A DNA stretch of 12,079 bases from Colimorpha sp964483145 (GTDB taxonomy: Bacteria; Bacteroidota; Bacteroidia; Bacteroidales; P3): positions 1-12,079 of the forward strand of contig CAZAAK010000069.1 of NCBI GenBank assembly GCA_964483145.1, read 5' to 3'. The notes below the pieces were generated by a model. The model was not told where the DNA came from. It did not search any database and worked only from the letters and a program-made list of their open reading frames with translations. Below, piece by piece: positions 6,447-12,079 of this stretch. The position numbers and the translations under genes are program-made. The number at the start of each line of letters is the position of its first letter. Position 1 is the stretch's first letter.

Positions 6447-7730
6447 ATGGAAAAGATAGTACAGCAGTTTCGTAACCTCCAGCTTCATCTGAAAAAGGAC
6501 GAGGTGTGGCGTTACGTCGACTTCTCCTCCCTCCTCTGCGATGAGTTGTTGCTACCCGATGGAGAACGCCAGACTGCCGAATACCGATGCAACATACCCG
6601 ACCTTGATGCAGTCCGCTTTGTTACAGAGAACGGCTTCTGTCATCAATCGGCCCTGCGGACCAAAGAAGGAACCCTTTTGACTGGGTTGCGTAACTGCAG
6701 CAACCTGCGTTCGGACGTCTTCCGTCAACATTTCGGCAAAGCCTGCCCCCAAAAGAACCCCTACCTAGAAATCAACACCAACAACTATACCGATGGCATC
6801 TGTGCCTATGTTCCCGACGGCACCACACAGCAAAAACCTATCCAACTGCAATCTGTCATCAATACTGGTCACGGGCTCTTCCTCCAAACCCGCAACCTAG
6901 TGGTAGTAGGGCGCAACAGTCATGTTGTCATCATCCATTGCGACGACTCCTACGACCACTCGCCTGCTTTTGCCAATAACGTCACCGAAATTCTCGTCAT
7001 GGAAGGTGCCCAGGTGGAATACTACAAGATGCAGAATCTCAACAATCAAACCGGCTTGCTCAACCACACCTATGTGTCTATGCAGCAGGGAGCTTCGTTC
7101 CGATCGGTAGTTCTCACTCTCAACGGCGGTCATATCCGCAATCACACCGAAATCCGCATGTTGGGTGAGCATTGCGAAGTAGAGGCCCACGGTCTATTCC
7201 TCAACGACCAGGAACAACAGGTGGGCAATTACATTTTTGTCGACCATGCCTTCCCCAGCTGTCATAGCCGTGAGCTCTTCAAAGGCATTCTTGACGACAA
7301 CGCACGTGGCACTTTCAATGGTCATGTACTGGTGGAAGACGATGCTGCTAAAACCGAAGCCTACCAAGCTAACCATAACATCCTCCTAACCGACAAAGCC
7401 CACATAACATCCCAGCCTTTTTTGGAAATATACAACGATGACGTCAAGTGCTCCCACGGTAGTACTGTAGGTCAACTCGATGAGCAGGCGCTATTCTACA
7501 TCCGCTCTCGCGGCATCAGCGAACGCACGGCAACTACCATGCTCTCCTATGCTTTTTGCGATGAAGTGCTCCAGCAAATCCTCCTCGAACCAGTACGCAA
7601 TAAACTCATCGATCTAGTCAAAAAACGCCTTCATGGCGAGTTGACGCCATGCCAAGAGTGCTCGCTACACTGCAGTTCCCCTTGTAATGGTCCCGAAGCC
7701 AACTTCCATATCGACCCATCCAAATTGTAG
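6447..7730 (+). CDS. sufD: Fe-S cluster assembly protein SufD
   Basis: A 427-residue SufB/SufD family protein with the parallel beta-helix core and C-terminal helical domain that binds SufC. The diagnostic motif K-C-S-H-G-S-T-V-G-Q-L-D-E contains Cys335 and His337, the latter corresponding to the conserved SufD histidine used in cluster assembly at the SufB-SufD interface. It is assigned to SufD rather than SufB because its length (SufB is usually 450-480), its position after sufC and its N-terminal W-R-Y-V-D-F segment all fit SufD. The C-terminal tail has four cysteines spaced C-x2-C-x3-C-x3-C (402, 405, 409, 413), which E. coli SufD lacks as far as I recall. The gene is 9 bases downstream of sufC and 16 bases upstream of the ABC exporter gene, so it is translated from the same transcript. 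Confidence 0.95.
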   Translation: MEKIVQQFRNLQLHLKKDEVWRYVDFSSLLCDELLLPDGERQTAEYRCNIPDLDAVRFVTENGFCHQSALRTKEGTLLTGLRNCSNLRSDVFRQHFGKACPQKNPYLEINTNNYTDGICAYVPDGTTQQKPIQLQSVINTGHGLFLQTRNLVVVGRNSHVVIIHCDDSYDHSPAFANNVTEILVMEGAQVEYYKMQNLNNQTGLLNHTYVSMQQGASFRSVVLTLNGGHIRNHTEIRMLGEHCEVEAHGLFLNDQEQQVGNYIFVDHAFPSCHSRELFKGILDDNARGTFNGHVLVEDDAAKTEAYQANHNILLTDKAHITSQPFLEIYNDDVKCSHGSTVGQLDEQALFYIRSRGISERTATTMLSYAFCDEVLQQILLEPVRNKLIDLVKKRLHGELTPCQECSLHCSSPCNGPEANFHIDPSKL

Positions 7731-7746
7731 CCCGCCTCCCCTTATC

Positions 7747-9582
7747 ATGAAGGACATTTGGAGAGTTTTCCGATACCTCAGGTTCTACCCAGGAAATATT
7801 GCTGCAAACCTGATTTTCAATATTCTATCGGTACTCTTCAATATGTTTACCTTCGTCATGATTGTGCCTTTCATCGAACTCCTCTTCAGCACTTCGCAGC
7901 CAGTGGAGGCATTGCCTCCCTTTGCTTTCAATCAAGAATACCTCTCCCTTTGGTTAACCTTCACACTAGCACACTTCAAAACGACCTACGGGCTTTGGTC
8001 TTGCCTAGTGGCTGTCTCTGGCGGATACTTGGGGTTCTCCTTTCTGTCCAATCTCTGCCGCTATTTGGCGCAGTTCTTTATCAGCCCCATGCGCAATGGC
8101 ATCCCCATGCGCCTACGCAACGACATCTACCACCACATTACCATCCTACCCATTTCTTATTTCACATCACAACGCAAGGGCGACCTTATCAGCCGCATGA
8201 CCAACGACATTGCCGACATTGAGTGGGGCGTCCTCACCTCGGTCATCTCTTTGGGCAAGGATCCTATCTGTATCATCCTTTTCGCAGCCACACTTGTCTT
8301 TATCAGTCCACGACTGTTCCTCTATTTTCTGCTCGTCATGCCTATTGCGGTATGGCTCATCGGCCTTATCGGCAAGAGTCTCCGCCGCAATTCTGCCGAA
8401 GGGCAAAACAGATTGGGCCAACTCTTCGCACACCTCGAAGAGTCACTGACTGGAATTCGTACAATCATCTCCTTCGGTCAAGAGCAACAACGCATCGACC
8501 GCTTTGCCCAAATCAACGACAACTATGCCACTACAATGATTCACGTGGCCGAACGCCGCGAACTCAGTAGTCCCCTTTCCGAAATACTCCTCACACTCGG
8601 ACTAGTTTTCATTCTTGTCCTCGGTGGCATGTCTGTGCTCAAAGGCGAGATTCTATCCTCGGTTTTCATTCTTTTCATCATCCTTTTTGCACGGCTCATC
8701 CCACCGGTACAGTCGATAGTTCGCGTCTACAACAATCTGCAAAAAGCCAATGCAGCTGCCCAACGTGTCTTTGAAGTGATGGATGCCGATGAAACTATTT
8801 GCGAAAAAAAAGACGCAATAGTGCTTGCCAACTTTCAAAAGGAGATTGCCTACCAGAATGTTTCTTTCGCCTACCGGCACGAAGGACAGCCACAGGCCAC
8901 CTATGTCATCCGCGACATCAATCTTGTCGTTCCTAAAGGCAAAACCATTGCCATTGTAGGACCCTCAGGTGCCGGAAAAACTACTTTAGTGGACCTCCTG
9001 CCTCGGTTCTACGACTGCACTTCAGGCAAAATCCTCATCGATGGGGTTCCCCTCACCGACCTTAATATTACTAGTCTGCGAGCTCAGATAGGCCTTGTAT
9101 CACAGAACTGTATCCTCTTCAACGACACCGTAGCCAACAACATCGCCTTCGGCCGCACCAATGTTTCCCCCGAACAGGTATACCAAGCCGCCCTCATCGC
9201 CCAAGCCGATGAGTTCATCAAGCAACTAGCAAAAGGCTACAACACCCAAATTGGTGACCGTGGGCTCAACCTCAGCGGGGGGCAACGCCAACGCCTAAGC
9301 ATTGCCCGTGCTATATTGAAAGATCCCCCCATACTTATCCTCGATGAGGCTACTAGCGCACTCGATACTGAAAGCGAACAAGCTGTACAACAAGCTTTGC
9401 TACACCTAATGAAAGGACGCACGTGCATTGTCATTGCCCACCGTCTTTCTACTATCCAACATGCCGACGAAATTGTTGTCATGGACAAAGGTTGCATCGT
9501 TGAACGCGGCTCCCACAACAGCCTTCTCTTGCTCAATGGTCTTTACCGAAGGCTCATCGACATGCAATCCTTTTCCAAATAG
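7747..9582 (+). CDS. MsbA-type ABC exporter (permease fused to ATPase)
   Basis: A 611-residue half-transporter with six predicted membrane helices in residues 1-330 followed by a nucleotide-binding domain: Walker A G-P-S-G-A-G-K-T-T (405-413), signature L-S-G-G-Q-R (509-514), Walker B ending Asp533-Glu534 and H-loop His565. The layout and length match MsbA-like lipid flippases, but the substrate (lipid A, other lipid, peptide or drug) cannot be read from sequence. It probably acts as a homodimer in the inner membrane. The start at 7747 (Met-Lys-Asp-Ile-Trp) was chosen over an in-frame ATG at 7687, because the earlier one overlaps sufD by 44 bases and adds a polar Pro-rich stretch. It is the third gene of the suf operon. 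No functional link to iron-sulfur assembly is known to me, so cotranscription may be incidental. Confidence 0.92.
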   Translation: MKDIWRVFRYLRFYPGNIAANLIFNILSVLFNMFTFVMIVPFIELLFSTSQPVEALPPFAFNQEYLSLWLTFTLAHFKTTYGLWSCLVAVSGGYLGFSFLSNLCRYLAQFFISPMRNGIPMRLRNDIYHHITILPISYFTSQRKGDLISRMTNDIADIEWGVLTSVISLGKDPICIILFAATLVFISPRLFLYFLLVMPIAVWLIGLIGKSLRRNSAEGQNRLGQLFAHLEESLTGIRTIISFGQEQQRIDRFAQINDNYATTMIHVAERRELSSPLSEILLTLGLVFILVLGGMSVLKGEILSSVFILFIILFARLIPPVQSIVRVYNNLQKANAAAQRVFEVMDADETICEKKDAIVLANFQKEIAYQNVSFAYRHEGQPQATYVIRDINLVVPKGKTIAIVGPSGAGKTTLVDLLPRFYDCTSGKILIDGVPLTDLNITSLRAQIGLVSQNCILFNDTVANNIAFGRTNVSPEQVYQAALIAQADEFIKQLAKGYNTQIGDRGLNLSGGQRQRLSIARAILKDPPILILDEATSALDTESEQAVQQALLHLMKGRTCIVIAHRLSTIQHADEIVVMDKGCIVERGSHNSLLLLNGLYRRLIDMQSFSK

Positions 9583-9655
9583 TGATGCACGCCGATACTT
9601 TAGGGTCCACTCTCTATAGAACCGGAAGAATAGTCTGAGTTTGCCACAACATTGC

Positions 9656-9681
9656 TGCCCTCCGTTATAGCTAACAGGGCA
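9656..9681 (+). terminator. Hairpin after the ABC exporter gene, weak terminator candidate
   Basis: TGCCCT (9656-9661) pairs with AGGGCA (9676-9681), and an inner GTTA / TAAC stem is closed by a four-base loop, with a two-base bulge. It lies 73 bases after the exporter stop codon. No T run follows, so it may be an RNA 3'-end stabiliser rather than a true intrinsic terminator. Confidence 0.35.
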
Positions 9682-9734
9682 TCAATACAGGTTGGCAACC
9701 CCTAGATTTTGGCATACCCCTCAACACAATGCAA

Positions 9735-9768
9735 AAGGTGCCTCCCTATAAAAACAAGAAGGCACCTT
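9735..9768 (-). terminator. Intrinsic terminator of rpsA
   Basis: A perfect 9-bp stem AAGGTGCCT (9735-9743) / AGGCACCTT (9760-9768) with a 16-base loop. On the minus strand it begins about 42 bases after the rpsA stop and is followed by a short T run (TTTT with the stem end), as expected of a Rho-independent terminator. It could also stop plus-strand transcripts arriving from the exporter, though less efficiently. Confidence 0.75.
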
Positions 9769-9809
9769 CATCTGTAAAAACTTCGCGCAAACGAAGTCGG
9801 TTCACATCT

Positions 9810-11609
9810 CTATTCGCCCTTCTGCTCTTTCTCAATCTCCTCCTTCAAGTTGGCCAAAACGCTAAGATCACCGAGAGTGGTCTTCTCAAGAGTCTCATTG
9901 ATTTTCTTAACGGTCTTCTTGGTGGCGCGTTCTTTCTTTGCCTCATCGCTCTCACCCTTGGCATGGTCGCCTTCAGTGGCTCCCTGGAAGGTGCGGGTAT
10001 GAGAAAGAATGATTTTCTTGTTATCTTTGGAGAACTCAATAACCTTGAAAGCAAGTGTCTCACCCTGACGGGCCTTCTTTTTGTCTTCCTTTTCAAGGTG
10101 ACGCATGGGAGCGAAACCCTCAACACCATAAGGCAGGGTAATAGTGGCACCCTTGTCGTTTAGGTTGCTAATAGTTCCCTCATGGACACTTCCAACGGCA
10201 AACAACGACTCATACACGTCCCAAGGATTCTCTTCGAGTTGTTTATGCCCGAGACTCAAACGACGGTTGTCGGCATCAACTTCCAAAACAACCACATCAA
10301 TTTTGTCACCAATCTTGGTAAACTCGGCAGGATGCTTAATCTTCTTGCTCCAGCTCAAGTCGCTAATGTGGATAAGACCATCAACTCCTTCCTCAAGTTC
10401 CACAAAAATACCAAAGTTGGTAAAGTTGCGGACAGTAGCTGTGTGCTTGCTACCGACAGGATATTTCTCGGTGATAGTCAGCCAGGGGTCTGGCATCAAC
10501 TGTTTTAGACCAAGGCTCATCTTGCGTTGCTCGCGATCAAGGGTGAGGATGACAGCCTCCACTTCTTGACCTACTTTCAAGAAATCCTGAGCACTACACA
10601 GGTGCTGACTCCAACTCATCTCGCTGACATGAATTAGCCCTTCAACGCCAGGCACAACCTCAACAAATGCACCGTAATCGGCAATGACAACAACCTTGCC
10701 CTTTACATGGTCGCCTTCCTTCAGGTTCGGGTCGAGAGCATCCCATGGATGGGGAGTAAGCTGCTTTAAGCCCAAAGCAATGCGGTGCTTGGCTTCATCG
10801 AAGTCGAGAATGACCACATTGATTTTTTGGTCAAGTTCAACAATGTCTTTGGGATCGAAAACACGTCCCCAACTGAGGTCAGTGATGTGCACAAGGCCGT
10901 CAACACCACCCAAATCAACAAAAACGCCGTAGGGAGTAATGTTTTTGACAGTACCCTCAAGCACTTGCCCCTTCTCAAGATGACTAATAATTTCAGCCTT
11001 CTGGGCCTCAATCTCGTCCTCAATAAGAGCCTTGTGAGAGACAACTACATTCTTGTATTCATGGTTAATCTTTACGACCTTGAACTCCATATTCTTGCCA
11101 ACAAAGACATCATAGTCGCGAATAGGTTTGACATCAATTTGTGAACCTGGGAGGAAAGCTTCGATGTTGTCAAACACCGTAACGATAAGACCACCTTTGG
11201 TGCGGCTCTTAACGTATCCGGTGATGATTTCCTGATTCTCATAGGCCTCGTTGACGCGATCCCATGATTTCAGGATGCGGGCTTTCTTGTGAGAGAGGAT
11301 CAACTGACCGTTTGAATCCTCCTGACTTTCAACAAATACCTCAATTTTGTCTCCAGCCTTCAGGTCAGGATTGTACCGCAACTCGGATGCGGGGATAACG
11401 CCATCGCTCTTGTAGCCAATGTTCACCACGGCTTCGCGGTCGCTAATGCTGACGATAGTGCCTTCTATTACTTCCTGCTCGGTAAAGGCATTAAACGTCT
11501 GCTCGTACTGCTCAGTCATTTTCTGAGACAGTTCAGAATTGACTTCTTCTTTTTTGTCGATAGCACTCCAGTCAAAGTCTGCTAACGGCTGCACATTTTT
11601 GTAATCCAT
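9810..11609 (-). CDS. rpsA: 30S ribosomal protein S1
   Basis: A 599-residue protein with six S1 RNA-binding (OB-fold) domains at roughly residues 46-110, 126-194, 214-283, 299-371, 384-457 and 472-537. Domains 3-5 carry the canonical V-D-G-L-(V/I)-H-(I/V)-(T/S)-(D/E)-(L/M)-S-W pattern and are the RNA-binding core. Domains 1 and 2 are divergent, as in ribosome-docking domains of other S1 proteins. A charged Lys/Glu-rich tail (541-599) extends beyond domain 6. S1 brings mRNA to the 30S subunit and unfolds it, which matters in Bacteroidetes because most mRNAs lack a Shine-Dalgarno sequence. The start at 11609 is preceded by an A-rich stretch without such a sequence. It is a single-gene transcript with its own promoter and terminator, unlike the cmk-rpsA arrangement of enterobacteria. 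Confidence 0.97.
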   Translation of the reverse strand: MDYKNVQPLADFDWSAIDKKEEVNSELSQKMTEQYEQTFNAFTEQEVIEGTIVSISDREAVVNIGYKSDGVIPASELRYNPDLKAGDKIEVFVESQEDSNGQLILSHKKARILKSWDRVNEAYENQEIITGYVKSRTKGGLIVTVFDNIEAFLPGSQIDVKPIRDYDVFVGKNMEFKVVKINHEYKNVVVSHKALIEDEIEAQKAEIISHLEKGQVLEGTVKNITPYGVFVDLGGVDGLVHITDLSWGRVFDPKDIVELDQKINVVILDFDEAKHRIALGLKQLTPHPWDALDPNLKEGDHVKGKVVVIADYGAFVEVVPGVEGLIHVSEMSWSQHLCSAQDFLKVGQEVEAVILTLDREQRKMSLGLKQLMPDPWLTITEKYPVGSKHTATVRNFTNFGIFVELEEGVDGLIHISDLSWSKKIKHPAEFTKIGDKIDVVVLEVDADNRRLSLGHKQLEENPWDVYESLFAVGSVHEGTISNLNDKGATITLPYGVEGFAPMRHLEKEDKKKARQGETLAFKVIEFSKDNKKIILSHTRTFQGATEGDHAKGESDEAKKERATKKTVKKINETLEKTTLGDLSVLANLKEEIEKEQKGE

Positions 11610-11709
11610 GTGTGAGATTTTTTGTTATGTGGGCGCCTGCCCGCCCGAGTGAAACATATGTAACACGCTGTGCAATACCTCGTTGACAGGTCCTTGGCTA
11701 CAACAGCGC
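11610..11709 (-). promoter_or_regulatory. rpsA 5' leader with GC-rich hairpin
   Basis: The predicted leader is about 100 nt. Its only strong secondary structure is GGGCG / CGCCC with a six-base loop (11631-11646), which stands out in otherwise A/T-rich DNA. After the hairpin comes an unpaired A-rich segment up to the ATG. S1 represses its own translation through leader structure in E. coli; a similar autogenous role here is inference. Confidence 0.4.
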
Positions 11710-11715
11710 AGATTG

Positions 11716-11748
11716 CAAAGATACAGTATTTTTTCGGATTACATCAAA
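11716..11748 (-). promoter_or_regulatory. rpsA promoter
   Basis: On the minus strand, -7 box TATCTTTG (11716-11723) and -33 TTTG (11745-11748) are separated by 21 bases. Transcription should start near 11709. This is one of the best matches to the Bacteroidetes promoter consensus in the window, as suits a highly expressed ribosomal gene. Confidence 0.7.
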
Positions 11749-11786
11749 AACCTATCTTATTGCCTCCTTACGTTCAAGCAACAAAT

Positions 11787-11795
11787 GGGGGGGGG
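11787..11795 (+). repeat. Nine-base G homopolymer
   Basis: G9 directly follows ACAAAT and precedes AGGATG. Such runs are prone to slipped-strand length change. It lies about 40 bases upstream of the rpsA -33 element and about 45 bases upstream of an orphan plus-strand -7 box, so length variation could alter promoter spacing or activator binding. Confidence 0.6.
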
Positions 11796-11841
11796 AGGAT
11801 GAAAAAATTTAGACAGCTACTTGGAATTCAAGAAAAAATTG

Positions 11842-11849
11842 TATCTTTG
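11842..11849 (+). promoter_or_regulatory. Orphan -7 box, plus strand
   Basis: TATCTTTG matches the Bacteroidetes -7 consensus, with a partial -33 (TTGG at 11821-11824, 17-base spacer). No protein gene follows within the window, so it may drive a small RNA or a gene beyond the right edge. Confidence 0.4.
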
Positions 11850-11855
11850 CTCTTT

Positions 11856-11979
11856 GGATAAATGCTTCATAACTACCAATTTTGTGTTAGGCGATACAAA
11901 GATAGTTATTTATCCTCAATCAAAGAGAATATATCCGTGTATTTTTATATTTTTTGATGTTTTCTCTTTTGATTTTTTG
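11856..11979 (+). ncRNA. Candidate small RNA (about 120 nt)
   Basis: Bounded by the orphan -7 box at 11842-11849 and an imperfect hairpin (ATCAAAGAGAA at 11919-11929 pairing with TTCTCTTTTGAT at 11962-11973, one bulge) followed by six T. No open reading frame and no known RNA family is recognised. The terminator stem is AT-rich with a long loop, so this remains speculative. Confidence 0.2.
11897..11904 (-). promoter_or_regulatory. Orphan -7 box, minus strand
   Basis: TATCTTTG on the minus strand with a poor -33 (TTTG at 11921-11924, 16-base spacer). It faces the plus-strand box only 47 bases away. It could act as a second, upstream rpsA promoter or make an antisense transcript to the candidate small RNA. 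Confidence 0.3.
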
Positions 11980-12079
11980 TGATTTTGCTACCTTAATTTC
12001 AGTACTCGTTGCATTTGTTACTTGAATATTGCTGTCCGGTAAAACTCAAAAGAGCATAAATACCCAGCCCGAAGCCTAG

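Larger units (their letters stand above)
11749..12079. other. AT-rich right flank, no protein gene recognised
   Basis: The DNA beyond the rpsA promoter has no convincing reading frame. It holds a run of nine G at 11787-11795, two opposing TAnnTTTG boxes (11842-11849 on the plus strand, 11897-11904 on the minus strand), an imperfect hairpin followed by a T run (11919-11979), and a terminal stretch around 12031-12050 that resembles an insertion-sequence end. Confidence 0.45.

Noticed and set aside
7758..8222. 154-residue plus-strand frame inside the ABC exporter gene
   Set aside because: It overlaps the membrane domain of a clear ABC exporter in another frame and is rich in His/Pro/Gln typical of shadow frames.
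5673..9582. SufC plus the ABC exporter as parts of one transporter
   Set aside because: SufC carries the SufC-specific signature and pairs with SufD; the exporter already has its own fused ATPase domain.
9810..10163. Plus-strand frames antisense to the rpsA 3' end
   Set aside because: They are antisense shadows of the charged S1 tail with no independent support.

Overview
The window looks like a chromosomal segment from a member of Bacteroidota, most likely order Bacteroidales. Three things point there. Gene starts are preceded by copies of the Bacteroidetes -7 box TAnnTTTG (3776-3783, 4106-4113, 5541-5548, 5601-5608, 11716-11723). Shine-Dalgarno sequences are almost absent. The gene families (DUF4270 lipoprotein, a one-domain GT5-like protein, a DUF62 variant, a six-domain S1 with a charged tail) are typical of the group. 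Genus cannot be assigned by eye. There is no CRISPR array, tRNA, rRNA or complete transposase.

Left third, minus strand (read from 3749 down to 149): an apparent operon of a GT5-like glycosyltransferase domain protein, a DUF4270 lipoprotein, an exported protein made of about 14 MORN-variant repeats, and the first 30 codons of maf, whose ATG overlaps the MORN gene's stop codon (TGATG). The maf homology stops abruptly at about position 323. The remaining 320 bases carry no recognisable gene but several palindromic or repeated motifs, so this is probably the edge of an insertion, deletion or other rearrangement, or an assembly artefact.

Middle: a 368-base gap (3750-4117) carries divergent promoters. 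It is followed by recX (+), which converges on a DUF62/SAM hydroxide adenosyltransferase homologue (-) that appears to lack the Arg and His of the family's catalytic triad. Divergent promoters at 5541-5608 then serve that gene and the plus-strand operon sufC, sufD and an MsbA-type ABC exporter. sufC and sufD encode the ATPase and partner scaffold subunit of the SufBC2D iron-sulfur assembly complex. sufB is not upstream and sufS is not downstream, so this suf locus is split.

Right third: rpsA (ribosomal protein S1, -) converges on the ABC exporter and ends at a good intrinsic terminator (9735-9768). Its leader is about 100 nt with a GC-rich hairpin. Beyond the rpsA promoter lies 356 bases of AT-rich DNA with a nine-G run, two further facing TAnnTTTG boxes, a possible short RNA, and a right-hand end that may be the terminus of an insertion sequence.

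Most of the window is housekeeping. The parts most worth a second look are the broken maf and its flank, the DUF62 homologue without its triad, the GT5-like/DUF4270/MORN operon, the split suf operon with a cysteine-rich SufD tail, and the AT-rich region upstream of rpsA.
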